The position numbers and the translations under genes were made by a program. A DNA stretch of 64,000 bases from Sphingomonas colocasiae (GTDB lineage Bacteria > Pseudomonadota > Alphaproteobacteria > Sphingomonadales > Sphingomonadaceae). Below are positions 1-8,700 of the stretch, one piece after another. Under the pieces are notes generated by a model. The model did not search any database. It was not told the DNA's origin and saw nothing but the letters and a program-made list of their open reading frames with translations. Location: the NCBI RefSeq assembly GCF_019880585.1, contig NZ_JAINVV010000012.1, positions 248,001 through 312,000 on the forward strand, written 5' to 3'. Within the stretch, counting starts at the first letter, position 1, and each line of letters opens with the position of its first letter.

Positions 1-1692
1 CAGCAACGGCGCGCGGAACGAGCGGCCGATGCTACCGCGCAGCCTGACGCCGCCGACCGGCTTCCAGTCGACACCCAGCCTCGGGCTGAACGCCGTTCCC
101 GCATCACTATAATGTTCGTAACGGACGGCCCCCGACAGCCTCAGCTCATTGATCAGCGTTATGTCGGAATCGGCCGAGACCAGAGGCAGGTTGAGCTCGC
201 CGAAGCCCGCCGCGATGTTCCGCCGAAGATGCGGCGCCACGATCCCTATCGTTCGTTCGCGCGCGCGATCGAAGAAGCTTTCGCGCCGATATTCGACCCC
301 GACCGCGCCGCGCGCCTCACCGCCGGGCAATTCGAAAAGCCGGCCGCCCAGCTTCAGATTGGCGGAGCCGATCTGCGACACAACATGATTGAAGAAATCG
401 CGGCTGGCGCCTCGCTGGAACCGGTCTCCTTCTGTGCTTACGCGGCTGAAGGCGGCATTGCCGTCGATATCGAGGCCGTTTCCGATCGCCGTCGTGAAGC
501 CGGCCGAGCCACCGACCTGAACGACCGAATTCCGATAGATGAACTGGCGGCGCAACCTGGGGTTATTGAGATTGCGGTCGGCATCGCGTGTCGAGAGAAG
601 CGCCTGTGCGAACAGCCGCGTTGCACCACCGACATCCTGCGAAACCGTGGCGAAGAGCGAATGCCGCTCCTGGCTGGAAAGCAGATCGGTGGGCCCCACC
701 GCCGCCGCCGAGAACGCGCGTTGCCCCACGTCGAGCCGGTCCTGCCAGCGATACTCATAGTGGATCGACCCCCGGCCGCCGCGCCAGGCGGTTCCTGCGC
801 TTTGCGACGCCTGCATGAACTGCCCACCACCCTGGGTCGTCACGCCGGCCCGTAGACCCGTCTCAAAACCCGAATAGCGATCGTCGAGGATAATGTTGAT
901 CACGCCGCCGACCGCATCGGAGCCATAGATGGCGGACGCGCTGTCGGTAAGCACGTCGATGCGCGCGATCGCCGAGACCGGAACCATCGAGACGTCGACA
1001 AACCCGCCATTGGATCCACCCGGCGCCACGCGCTGACCGTTGATCAGAACAAGCGTGGAGTCATTGCCGAGACCGCGGAGATTGACGCCCGCCCCCCCGG
1101 CGACATTCTGCTCAGAGCCGTCACGTACCGAAAATGTCGTCCCTTCCGAAGCACCTCCGCCGAAATTCTGCGGCAGGCTCCTGAGCACGTCCTGCGTGGT
1201 CGACAATCCGCTTTCCGCGATCTGCCGCCGGTCGATCTGCAGCAGAGGCGAACCGGTCGGCTGGACGCCGCGAAGGCTGGTCCCCGTGACTACGATCACC
1301 CGTCCGGCATCGTCGTCCTCGTTCTGCACGCCCGCCAGCACTGTGGCGGGGGGAGCCTGGGATATGCCCGTGCCCGACTGGTCCGGCACCACCGACCAGG
1401 CCGAAGCGGCGGTCCTGCGCGCGACAAGGCCGCTGCCGCGCAACAGGCGGTCGAGTGCCTGCTCGATCGTCATGCTACCTTTCACGGCCTGCGTACGCTT
1501 GCCGCGCGCATCCCGCCCCGAAATCAGGATCTGGGCATCAGCCTGACGCGCGAGCGCGGCTACTCCGCGCCCAGCCTCCTGCGCCGGCACGTCAAAGTTA
1601 CGCAACTGAGCGACTGCGGGTGCCTCCGCCACCACGCAAGTCACGGCGGACACGCCCATCAATACATGCCGTATATCCCTGCCGTTCATCAT
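1..1692 (-). CDS. TonB-dependent receptor with N-terminal signalling (STN) domain, C-terminus cut by window edge
   Basis: Outer-membrane active-transport receptor. Reading the minus strand from the ATG at 1692 gives a signal peptide ending near AVAQ, then a secretin/TonB N-terminal domain (about residues 27-85, with the typical GSMTIEQALDRLL segment). A TonB box-like VIVVTG and a plug follow, with NLRGLG, VLINGQRV and the IYGSDAVGGVINI block, and then the start of the beta barrel. No stop is reached before base 1, so the gene is partial; about 564 codons are visible. A second ATG lies at 1689; 1692 was chosen because an AGGA lies about 6 nt upstream. It follows an ECF sigma and FecR gene on the same strand, and the STN domain is what such receptors use to signal to FecR. 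The ligand is unknown (iron chelate or an organic nutrient). Confidence 0.93.
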   Translation of the reverse strand, partial: MMNGRDIRHVLMGVSAVTCVVAEAPAVAQLRNFDVPAQEAGRGVAALARQADAQILISGRDARGKRTQAVKGSMTIEQALDRLLRGSGLVARRTAASAWSVVPDQSGTGISQAPPATVLAGVQNEDDDAGRVIVVTGTSLRGVQPTGSPLLQIDRRQIAESGLSTTQDVLRSLPQNFGGGASEGTTFSVRDGSEQNVAGGAGVNLRGLGNDSTLVLINGQRVAPGGSNGGFVDVSMVPVSAIARIDVLTDSASAIYGSDAVGGVINIILDDRYSGFETGLRAGVTTQGGGQFMQASQSAGTAWRGGRGSIHYEYRWQDRLDVGQRAFSAAAVGPTDLLSSQERHSLFATVSQDVGGATRLFAQALLSTRDADRNLNNPRLRRQFIYRNSVVQVGGSAGFTTAIGNGLDIDGNAAFSRVSTEGDRFQRGASRDFFNHVVSQIGSANLKLGGRLFELPGGEARGAVGVEYRRESFFDRARERTIGIVAPHLRRNIAAGFGELNLPLVSADSDITLINELRLSGAVRYEHYSDAGTAFSPRLGVDWKPVGGVRLRGSIGRSFRAPLL

Positions 1693-1778
1693 GTCCTGCC
1701 CCCATTTTGTCCGCCGAGCGGCCTTTTCAGGGAGCATGACCGGCCAGCTTCATAATTCCGTAGGCGGTTGGTCACATT

Positions 1779-2729
1779 TTACGGCCGGGGACCGATTACG
1801 ATACGGTCCGGAGTCCGTTCGACGACAAGCGCGTCAGTGCTCGCCTCCACCGACGCGGCAAACGCTTCCGGGTCGTCGGTGCGAAACATGCCGTAAAGCG
1901 GCTCACGCCCCAATGCGCGATGGGTCACCACGAGCTTGCGCGCATTGTACCGGTTGAATTCGGCCACCGCGACGTCGAGACTCTCCCCGGACAGGTCTAT
2001 CCGTCCGCTTCGCCACGCGAGCGCCCGATCTATTTCGCCCGCGGACGGCGGCTCTTTCCGGATCGCGGCATCGTCCGAGACGAACGCCCGCTCCCCCGCC
2101 GCCAGGCGCACGCGATGCCCCTCGGCGCCCTCAACCCAGGTTTCGACAACACCCTCCGTCACCATCACATCGGCACCGCCCTCGCGACGCCGCACCGAAA
2201 AGGCGGTTCCCACCGCACGGACGCGAACCCGCCCCGCCTCGACAGTGAACGGACGCCGGGAATCCTTGGCAACCTGAAACCATGTCTCCCCGCGGGTCAG
2301 GTCCGCCGTTCGCGCGGTCTTCTCAAACGATATCGCGAGCCGCGTGTCCGAGTTGATCGATGCAATCGATCCATCCGCGAGCGGGACACGCCGGATCTCG
2401 CCGACTGCGGTCTCGTAATCGTCGCCGCCGAGGAACAGAAACATCGCGCCCGCGAACGAAGCGGCCAGCGCTCCGGCGACCCCGGCCAACAATGCCCGGC
2501 GTGGCAACTGCCGTCGTGCCAGGGGCGGTACGCCGACCGCGCGCACATCGCCGGCATCCCCCAGCATCAGCCAGGCCGCTTCGGCCTGCAGCAAGGCGCC
2601 GCGACGGCGCGTGTCGGTGCCGATCCAGGCCTCGATCTCCGCCTCGAGCGCGGGCGTGCGTCCCTCCTGCTCGATCCGGACGACAAACCGGGCGGCTTCC
2701 GCCTCAATCTCGCGCGCGGACAGGCTCAT
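1779..2729 (-). CDS. FecR-family anti-sigma factor / transmembrane signal relay
   Basis: Inner-membrane regulator that passes the receptor's signal to the ECF sigma factor. The 316-residue protein has an N-terminal DUF4880-like cytoplasmic region (residues about 1-50). A single hydrophobic segment lies near residues 78-102, followed by a periplasmic FecR domain (VGEIRRVPLADGS, GETWFQVA, VRVRAVGTAFSV). The C-terminal module contains AVAEFNRYN, as in DUF4974/STN-like ends. Its ATG overlaps the sigma stop by 4 nt, so the two are probably translationally coupled. The STN-bearing receptor lies 86 nt downstream, completing a FecI-FecR-FecA type cell-surface signalling set. Confidence 0.93.
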   Translation of the reverse strand: MSLSAREIEAEAARFVVRIEQEGRTPALEAEIEAWIGTDTRRRGALLQAEAAWLMLGDAGDVRAVGVPPLARRQLPRRALLAGVAGALAASFAGAMFLFLGGDDYETAVGEIRRVPLADGSIASINSDTRLAISFEKTARTADLTRGETWFQVAKDSRRPFTVEAGRVRVRAVGTAFSVRRREGGADVMVTEGVVETWVEGAEGHRVRLAAGERAFVSDDAAIRKEPPSAGEIDRALAWRSGRIDLSGESLDVAVAEFNRYNARKLVVTHRALGREPLYGMFRTDDPEAFAASVEASTDALVVERTPDRIVIGPRP

Positions 2730-3313
2730 GCGCGGGCTCCCTTGCGTTTGCGGCGTGCCTCATATTCGCCAGCCACCTTGCCGCCCTGGGCGCGCAAGGC
2801 TTCCATGATCAGCCTCAGGCCCCTCACCGTCTCGTTCTCCACGATGGTCTCGGTGACATCCATGATCTCCGCGACCTCGCGCTGGGAGCACCCGTCAATC
2901 CGGCGCAGTTCCAGGATACGACGGCACCGATCCGGCAGCGTCGCCATCAATGCACGGATGCGACAGAGTTCCCGCCGATCGCCGGCCTGCCGTTCCGGGC
3001 CGGGCGCCTCGTCCGCACCCGCCATGGCATCGATCTCCGCAATAGCGTCGATCCGGACGACGCGTGCGCGCGCCCATTTGTTGGCGAGCAGGTTGCGCAC
3101 GATCGTGAGGAAGAATGCGCCGGGATTATCGATATGACCGAAGACCTCGAGGCCCGCGATGCGGCAATAGCCATCCTGTATCAGATCGTCGATTTCGTCC
3201 GCCGGCACCATCCGGGCATGAAGCCATGCGCGCACGACCGGCTCGTGGGGCATGACCTCTCGGGCCACCCACGCCACAAGTTCGCGACGACGCCAGGATT
3301 GCTGTTCTTTCAT
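2726..3313 (-). CDS. ECF-type RNA polymerase sigma factor (FecI-like)
   Basis: Alternative sigma factor, about 195 residues. Region 2 is visible as DEIDDLIQDGYCRIAG followed by NPGAFFLTIVRNLL, and region 4 as LPDRCRRILELRRIDG then CSQREVAEIMDVTE. The open frame extends upstream to 3457, but the ATG at 3313 (MKEQQSW) gives the normal family length and has GGGAG just upstream. It is the first gene of a sigma-FecR-receptor set on the minus strand, so it presumably drives the receptor when the ligand binds. The two ECF promoter motifs found at 15614 and 17199 do not recur upstream of this gene, so the two sigma systems probably recognise different promoters. Confidence 0.92.
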   Translation of the reverse strand: MKEQQSWRRRELVAWVAREVMPHEPVVRAWLHARMVPADEIDDLIQDGYCRIAGLEVFGHIDNPGAFFLTIVRNLLANKWARARVVRIDAIAEIDAMAGADEAPGPERQAGDRRELCRIRALMATLPDRCRRILELRRIDGCSQREVAEIMDVTETIVENETVRGLRLIMEALRAQGGKVAGEYEARRKRKGARA

Positions 3314-3663
3314 GGCTCCCAGATTGGCCGTTCCTGGCAATGACAATCGGACGCAGATTTTCCGTATCGTCAAGCGGAACCATCGTTCCGCGCATGCCGT
3401 CAAAGGCGGGCCTCGAGTTCCGTGCACGACCGGCCCACGCGGGCGTTGCCGTTCCAAGGCATCGCCGCATCATCGGCGAAACCGAAGCATTCGAGCCGGA
3501 CAATCCGGCAGTGTCCGGCTGTTGAGAGCCCCCTTCTCGGGCATCAGGACGAAAGCGCCGTCATCTCTGTCCTGGTGCGCACGCCATGGGTCATCGCGAT
3601 TGCCTGCTTTATTGGAACATATGCCCGAAATCAGGGCACATAGCTGGCCGAAGAGCTGGATAG
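3314..3663. other. 350-bp intergenic region between operons, with a 9-bp inverted repeat
   Basis: This stretch separates the sigma gene from the end of the nine-gene catabolic operon, both on the minus strand. I see no credible gene in it. It must hold the promoter of the sigma gene. The only clear structure is a perfect inverted repeat, AGCCGGACA (3494-3502) with TGTCCGGCT (3512-3520) and a 9-nt loop. No T-run follows on either side, so it is only a possible terminator of the operon to the right. Confidence 0.5.
3494..3520. terminator. Candidate hairpin terminator after the nine-gene operon
   Basis: The arms AGCCGGACA and TGTCCGGCT form a perfect 9-bp stem with a 9-nt loop. It lies about 145 nt beyond the last stop codon of the minus-strand operon (3664). 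There is no U-tract, so a role in termination or RNA stabilisation is inferred from position only; it could equally be an operator. Confidence 0.35.
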
Positions 3664-4797
3664 CTAAAGCCGCACCGCCACCCAGTCGCAGATATAGCTG
3701 GATGACGGCTCCATATTGTCGGCGCTCACATGCTCGACGCCGCCTTCCCGGTCCGTGAAGAATTTGAGTTCCAGATCGGGGCTGTTCGATGCCTGGTCAT
3801 GGCTCTGATGCGCGTATTCGATCGGGATCTGCCGGTCGTTGGCGCCGTGCGTGATCAGATAGGGGACCGTCATCCGATCCAGATGGCCGTTCAACGTGAT
3901 CCTGGGAACATAGGCCATGAAGGTCTGCATGTCGGGCTGCCCCCAGACCCACATGACGTGATCCCAATAATGCGGCACGGGGCGGTCGCCCTCGCGCTGG
4001 AGGCGACGGGCCTGGAGTTCGCCCCAATTGTGGTTCGCGCCCCATGAGACGCAAAGCTTGAAGCGCTTCTCGTAGCAGGCGGCGCGCGGGGCATAATATC
4101 CTCCGAGCGACCAGCCCATCATTCCGATCCGATCGGCATCGACGTCGCCGCGCGTCTCGAGATAGTCGATCGCGGCGCCCGCCCAGCGTTCACTGTCGTG
4201 GATCGCCGTCAGACCCTTCAGGCGCAACGCCTCGCCCACCCCGGGATGGTCGATCGCCAGCATCGCGATGCCGCGCTTCGCGAATTCGTCGCGCATGCAC
4301 AGCACGATCATCTCCTTCACCGAATCAAGGCCGTTGCAGAAGACCATGCATGGCCACGGCCCCTCGCCCTGGCCGGGCACGAACAGCCCGGGATAGCTTG
4401 TCCCCTCATAGGCGATCTCGACCCGTTCCGCGGGCAGGCCGGCGGCGATCGCCTTGTCCATCGTGGCCAGCATCGTCGCATACATCGTCTTGCGCGGCGC
4501 GTAGTCGCGGCTCTGCATGCGCTCGGCCGTGACATAATAGGCGGTGGCGCGCTTGTATTTCTCGCAAGCACTCAGGCGGTGGCCGGCGGCCATCGCCTCG
4601 TCGCCGAGCATCGCCAGCCGGTCGGCCATCGCGCCCCAGGCGGTGAAGAAGGCTTCAGTCCCCTTGTCCTCGCCTTCCCGCGCGATGCCGCGCACCGCCT
4701 CGTTGGCGCGGTCCATCTCGCCCATCGCGCCTCCCATGCCGATGCAGATGTTGACCGAGAGGTTCCAGACGTAATTGCCGGGGAAGGGTTCGTACAT
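3664..4797 (-). CDS. Alpha/beta hydrolase of the 2,6-dihydroxypseudooxynicotine hydrolase-like family
   Basis: Cytosolic serine hydrolase, 377 residues. The long N-terminal helical region (about residues 1-130) precedes the alpha/beta core. The nucleophile elbow is GWSLGGYY, the oxyanion-side strand is MVFCNGLDS, and late acid and histidine candidates lie in LITHGANDRQIP and VEHVSADN. This lay-out resembles the nicotine-pathway C-C bond hydrolase family and related esterases; that assignment rests on family resemblance. It is the last gene of the nine-gene operon, 23 nt after the lactonase gene, with AAGGA about 7 nt before the ATG. A role cleaving a ring-opened ketone or ester late in the pathway is plausible but not shown. 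Confidence 0.85.
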   Translation of the reverse strand: MYEPFPGNYVWNLSVNICIGMGGAMGEMDRANEAVRGIAREGEDKGTEAFFTAWGAMADRLAMLGDEAMAAGHRLSACEKYKRATAYYVTAERMQSRDYAPRKTMYATMLATMDKAIAAGLPAERVEIAYEGTSYPGLFVPGQGEGPWPCMVFCNGLDSVKEMIVLCMRDEFAKRGIAMLAIDHPGVGEALRLKGLTAIHDSERWAGAAIDYLETRGDVDADRIGMMGWSLGGYYAPRAACYEKRFKLCVSWGANHNWGELQARRLQREGDRPVPHYWDHVMWVWGQPDMQTFMAYVPRITLNGHLDRMTVPYLITHGANDRQIPIEYAHQSHDQASNSPDLELKFFTDREGGVEHVSADNMEPSSSYICDWVAVRL

Positions 4798-4820
4798 GCT
4801 CGGGTCCTTTTAAGGAGAGG

Positions 4821-5852
4821 TCAGTCGGCCCAGTGGACCATCGGCAGCCCCGGAACCGGGCTCCGGAAAGCGGGAATTCGGGTGGCGCGCAGCCCCCCGA
4901 GATAGACGGTGGAGAGATTCGGCCCGCCGAAGGTGATGCTGGCGAGCCAGGGACAGACCGTGCCGCCGCACGCCATCATCGTATCGAAGCCGACCGGATT
5001 GCCGCTCACGAACTCGGCCTCGAAGCGGGCCGTGGCGGCGGGATCGCCATCGTTCATCAATTCGATCGGATCGCCTTCGGGTGTGATCGCCACCAGACGG
5101 TCGGCGAAGATCATCGTCGCCCAGAGATTGCCGAACGCGTCGAAGGCAATACCGTCGATCACGCCCTCGCCGAGCGAGGATGGGCCATAGAGTTCGCGGT
5201 CGGTCAGCGATCCGTCCGGCTGAACCCGCAGCCGCGTGACGCACTTGCCCGTGGTCTCGGCGACGTAGAGCCACTCCTCCCCGGCATCGAGACGGATTTC
5301 GTTGGCGAAGCGGAAGCCATCCGCCACGATGCGCGGGCCGCGCTCGTCCAGCAGGAAGATATAGCCGTCCGCCAGATTGGCATTGACCGCGTCGCTCCAG
5401 GGATTGACCCGGGTCGAGACCGTTACCCACAGCCGATCCCTGCTGTCGCGCAGCACGAAATTGACCTTGCCGATCGGTTTGCCGTCGATGCTGTCGGCCA
5501 GCACGCGCGTCTCGCCGGTGCGGGTCATCACCTCCAGCCGGTCGGTGCCGAAATTGGCGATGAGGATATCGCCGTTCCGCGCGAAGGCGAGGCCGTTTGG
5601 CAAGGTGCCGGCGAGCAGACTCCCCGCCGCATCCCCGACGGGATCGAAATGCGGATCGGGCTTGAGCGCGATGAGCGTCTGGGCGCCGTCGGGGGCGATG
5701 CGCATCACGCCGCCGCGCGCATCGGCGCTCCAGAGCGTGCCGTCGCGCGTCGCGAGGATGCATTCGGGGCGTTGCAGGTCGCTTCCGACATAGCGGATCA
5801 CCGCCGGGTCCACCTGCCAGTCGCGCAAGGGATTAGGGCCACGCGCCGCCAT
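4821..5852 (-). CDS. SMP-30/gluconolactonase/LRE-family lactonase
   Basis: Six-bladed beta-propeller metal-dependent lactonase, 343 residues. Candidate metal ligands are the glutamate in RPECIL, the asparagine in RFANEI and the aspartate in IDGIAFD; this E/N/D pattern matches the family. The start at 5852 (MAARGPN) was chosen because it sits 1 nt after the stop of the cyclase gene, which implies coupling; the frame is open 27 nt further. No signal peptide is seen, so it is probably cytoplasmic. In this operon it could open a lactone formed from the ring-cleavage product; the actual substrate is unknown. Confidence 0.88.
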   Translation of the reverse strand: MAARGPNPLRDWQVDPAVIRYVGSDLQRPECILATRDGTLWSADARGGVMRIAPDGAQTLIALKPDPHFDPVGDAAGSLLAGTLPNGLAFARNGDILIANFGTDRLEVMTRTGETRVLADSIDGKPIGKVNFVLRDSRDRLWVTVSTRVNPWSDAVNANLADGYIFLLDERGPRIVADGFRFANEIRLDAGEEWLYVAETTGKCVTRLRVQPDGSLTDRELYGPSSLGEGVIDGIAFDAFGNLWATMIFADRLVAITPEGDPIELMNDGDPAATARFEAEFVSGNPVGFDTMMACGGTVCPWLASITFGGPNLSTVYLGGLRATRIPAFRSPVPGLPMVHWAD

Positions 5853-5853
5853 C

Positions 5854-6630
5854 TCAATCCTCGAAGATCGCGACAGCACGGGTCCAGCCCGCCGAGGCTG
5901 CGCGGATCTTCATCGGGAAGCAGGCGATGGTGAAGCCGGTCGCGGGCAAAGCCTCCAGATTGTGGAGCTTTTCGAGGTGGCAATAGCCGATGTCGCGCCC
6001 GGCCTTGTGGCCCTCCCAGATCAGGCCGGCGTCGCCCGTCTCCAGATATTTCTCCTTCGTATGGACAAAGGGCGCATCCCAGCTCCAGCCATCGGTGCCG
6101 GTCAGCCGCACGCCGCGCTCCAGCAGGTACATGGTCGCCGCATAGCCCATGCCGCAGCCCGCGGTGACATAGTCGTCCCGCCCATAGCGCTTGCCCGCCG
6201 CGGTGTTGACCACCACGATCTCCAGCGGCGAAAGCATATGCCCGATCCGCGCCAGCTCCGCCTCGACATCGCCGGCGGTGACGACATAGCCGTCCTCGAA
6301 ATGGCGGAAATCGAGCTTCACGCCGGGCTGGAAGCACCAGTCCAGCGGCACCTCGTCTATGGTGATGGCGCGCTCGCCTTTGTTCATCGTCGAGGCGAAA
6401 TGATAAGGCGCGTCGAGATGCGTGCCGTTGTGCGTGATCAGGTCGATCCGCTCGATCGCCCAGGCCTCGCCATCGGGGAGGTCGCCGGGCTTCAGTCCGG
6501 GAAAGAAGCCCGCCAGGTCGGGGACCGACATCTTGTGGTCGATATAATCGATTTTCGGCCGGAAGGGCGGCGGATCGGAGATCACGTCGTTTTCCAGATA
6601 GATGGACAGATCGACGATGGTGCGCGCCAT
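5854..6630 (-). CDS. Cyclase-family metal-dependent hydrolase (kynurenine formamidase-like fold)
   Basis: 258-residue protein of the cyclase family (PF04199). The defining metal-binding motif is present as HNGTHLDAPYHF near residue 67. The family includes kynurenine formamidases, isatin hydrolase and polyketide cyclases, all acting on amides, lactams or similar bonds. It lies 2 nt downstream of the BKACE gene and 1 nt upstream of the lactonase gene. The pairing with an aromatic hydroxylase and a ring-cleavage enzyme suggests hydrolysis of an amide, formamide or enol ring intermediate. Isatin hydrolase-like chemistry is an alternative to formamidase. Confidence 0.9.
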   Translation of the reverse strand: MARTIVDLSIYLENDVISDPPPFRPKIDYIDHKMSVPDLAGFFPGLKPGDLPDGEAWAIERIDLITHNGTHLDAPYHFASTMNKGERAITIDEVPLDWCFQPGVKLDFRHFEDGYVVTAGDVEAELARIGHMLSPLEIVVVNTAAGKRYGRDDYVTAGCGMGYAATMYLLERGVRLTGTDGWSWDAPFVHTKEKYLETGDAGLIWEGHKAGRDIGYCHLEKLHNLEALPATGFTIACFPMKIRAASAGWTRAVAIFED

Positions 6631-6632
6631 GA

Positions 6633-7559
6633 TCAGAACTCCACGCGGTCGCCGCCCTTGAGGCCCAGCATCGCGCGCGCCTCGGTCGGGGTGGCGGGTT
6701 CATGCCCCATCTCGCCCAGGATGCGGACGATCTTCTCCACCTGCTCGGCATTGGAGGCGGCAAGCTGCCCGCGCCCGATGAACAGGCTGTCCTCCAGCCC
6801 GACGCGGACATGCCCACCCATCAGCGCGGCCTGGGTGAGGAAGGGCATCTGGTGCCGGCCCGCGGCCAGCACAGACCATTGATAGCTGTCCTTGCCGAAC
6901 AGCCGGTCGGCGGTCTGCTTCATGAACATGAGATTGTCGAGATCGGCGCCGATCCCGCCGAGAATGCCGAAGATCATCTGGACGAAGAATCCCGGCTTCA
7001 CCAGCCCGCGATCGAGGAAATGCGCCAGATTGTAGAGATGCCCGACATCATAGCATTCATGCTCGAACCTAGTGCCCGCATCGCTCAGGCTCTCGAGGAT
7101 ATAGGCGATGTCGCGGAACGTGTTCTTGAAGATATAATCGTCCGAATTGACGACATAACCCTCTTCCCACGCATGCTTCCACCGCGTGATGCGCCTGGCG
7201 GCGGGGAAGAAGGCGAAGTTGATGCTGCCCATGTTGAGCGAGCACATTTCGGGCTTGAAGCGTTCGGCGGCCGCGAGGCGCTCCTGCACCGTCATCGTCA
7301 CCGCGCCGCCGGTGGTGATGTTCACCACCGCATCGGTCGCCTGCCTGATGACGGGAAGGAAGCGATCGTAGATTTCCGGATCGCCGGTCGGGCGTCCGTC
7401 TTCGGGCATGCGAGCGTGCAGATGCAGGATCGCCGCGCCGGCCTGTGCGGCCGCGATCGACTGGTCCGCGATCTCCTGCGGCGTCACGGGCAGCGCGTCG
7501 GACATTGTCGGCACGTGCGCGGATCCGGTCACCGCGCAGGATATGATCACTTTCGCCAT
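6633..7559 (-). CDS. BKACE-family enzyme (beta-keto acid cleavage, Kce-like, DUF849)
   Basis: 308-residue TIM-barrel zinc enzyme. Recognised blocks are the N-terminal ISCAVTGS, the zinc-site HLHAR near residue 46, TTGGAV, and the C-terminal GGHVRVGLED. Family members condense a beta-keto acid with acetyl-CoA or another CoA ester to give an acetoacetyl-type product and a new CoA thioester; the founding member cleaves 3-keto-5-aminohexanoate in lysine fermentation. Inside an aromatic-degradation-like operon, a lysine role is unlikely. It could cleave a beta-keto acid that remains after ring opening. The stop abuts the next gene's start with a 2-nt gap. Confidence 0.93.
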   Translation of the reverse strand: MAKVIISCAVTGSAHVPTMSDALPVTPQEIADQSIAAAQAGAAILHLHARMPEDGRPTGDPEIYDRFLPVIRQATDAVVNITTGGAVTMTVQERLAAAERFKPEMCSLNMGSINFAFFPAARRITRWKHAWEEGYVVNSDDYIFKNTFRDIAYILESLSDAGTRFEHECYDVGHLYNLAHFLDRGLVKPGFFVQMIFGILGGIGADLDNLMFMKQTADRLFGKDSYQWSVLAAGRHQMPFLTQAALMGGHVRVGLEDSLFIGRGQLAASNAEQVEKIVRILGEMGHEPATPTEARAMLGLKGGDRVEF

Positions 7560-7560
7560 G

Positions 7561-8700
7561 TCAGTAATCCGCCATCAGAGCGTGGGTGGCCTCACCCAGA
7601 AGCTGGCCCGGCCTGGCGGCGGGGTTCTCGATGCCGGCCCATTGCTCCATTTCCCAGTCCGCGATCTGCGTGGAGCTGTCGATCACGAACTTCGCGCGGT
7701 CGAAGCGGCGGGCCATGAACTCGTCGAGCAGATCGGGAAGCGGCCTGTCGCTGCCGAGCAGTTCGCCCAGCAGCACCGCGTCCTCGATCGCCATCGCAGC
7801 ACCTTGTGCCAGATGCGGCGTGGTGGCGTGCGCGCCGTCGCCGATCACGATCGCGCGGCCCTTGTGCCAGGGGGCGGGCAGCAGCAGATGTTCCATGGGC
7901 TTGTAGACCACCGCGTCAGCGTCGGTGACCATGTCCCTCAGCCCGGCGACCAGGCCCGTATAGCCGTCCAGCCGATCGCGCATCAGCGCGGCGAGTTGCT
8001 CGCGCGGCATGCGCGGATTGCCCGGCTCATGCGTGACGAGGAACATGTACATCAGCTCGGGGGACATCGGCACCAGCCCCACCTTCGTCCTGGCGCCGTA
8101 ATAGACATGGCCCCATTCGACTTCGGCGGGACGCGGAAAATTGTAGCGCCACACCGCCTGTCCGCTGAACTGCGGCGCGGGGCTGGAGCCGAACAGGCGG
8201 GTGCGGATCTCGGAATACAGCCCGTCCGATCCGATCACGAAATCGTAGCGGCCGGCACGTCCGTCGGTGAAGCCGACATCGACGCCGTCGCCATCGTCCG
8301 CCATCCTCGCAACGCCCACCCCGGTGCGGATGTCCGCGCCGCTCGCCCGCGCCGCATCCAGCAGCACGCGCTGGAGAAGCGGGCGCGTGATGCCGTTGAC
8401 GGGCGGATGGCGCGGAGAGGCGTCGTTATGGTTGGGCGCATCCATGATGTGTCCGCCATGCGCGTCGAAGATGCGCCAACCGGGAAACGCCCCGCCCAGC
8501 GCCACGCATTGATCGGCCAGGCCGATGCGGTCGAGCGCGCGCAGCGTGTTGTTGGGCTGGATGATCCCGACGCCATAGACGCTGTGATCGGGATTGATTT
8601 CGACCAGGTCGACCGCAATCCCCTGCTGCCGGAGCGCCGTCGCCGCGGTCAGTCCGCCGACGCCGCCGCCCACCACCAGTATCTTCGACACCGCCGCCAT
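7561..8700 (-). CDS. FAD-dependent aromatic monooxygenase (PHBH/salicylate hydroxylase type)
   Basis: 379-residue class A flavoprotein monooxygenase. It shows the N-terminal FAD-binding GGGVGGLTAA, the mid-protein block GSDGLYSEIR, and the C-terminal FAD motif GDGAHATTPHLAQGAAM. The start at 8700 (MAAVSKILV) shares 1 nt with the stop of the preceding dioxygenase gene and is 18 codons inside the longest frame. Such enzymes use NAD(P)H and oxygen to ortho-hydroxylate a phenolic acid, or to decarboxylate and hydroxylate a benzoate. It would plausibly prepare the substrate for the neighbouring extradiol-type dioxygenase. The exact substrate is unknown. Confidence 0.93.
   Translation of the reverse strand: MAAVSKILVVGGGVGGLTAATALRQQGIAVDLVEINPDHSVYGVGIIQPNNTLRALDRIGLADQCVALGGAFPGWRIFDAHGGHIMDAPNHNDASPRHPPVNGITRPLLQRVLLDAARASGADIRTGVGVARMADDGDGVDVGFTDGRAGRYDFVIGSDGLYSEIRTRLFGSSPAPQFSGQAVWRYNFPRPAEVEWGHVYYGARTKVGLVPMSPELMYMFLVTHEPGNPRMPREQLAALMRDRLDGYTGLVAGLRDMVTDADAVVYKPMEHLLLPAPWHKGRAIVIGDGAHATTPHLAQGAAMAIEDAVLLGELLGSDRPLPDLLDEFMARRFDRAKFVIDSSTQIADWEMEQWAGIENPAARPGQLLGEATHALMADY

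Noticed and set aside
1693-1778. Separate ECF promoter before the first receptor
   Set aside because: The gap has TACGGAATTATG but no GGTAAAT or CGTC block at the right distance; read-through from the sigma/FecR genes is enough.
3314-3420. A third copy of the TGAGGTAAAT...CGTCC promoter before the first sigma gene
   Set aside because: Only GGAAAATCTGCGTCC is present; block order and spacing do not match the two real copies.
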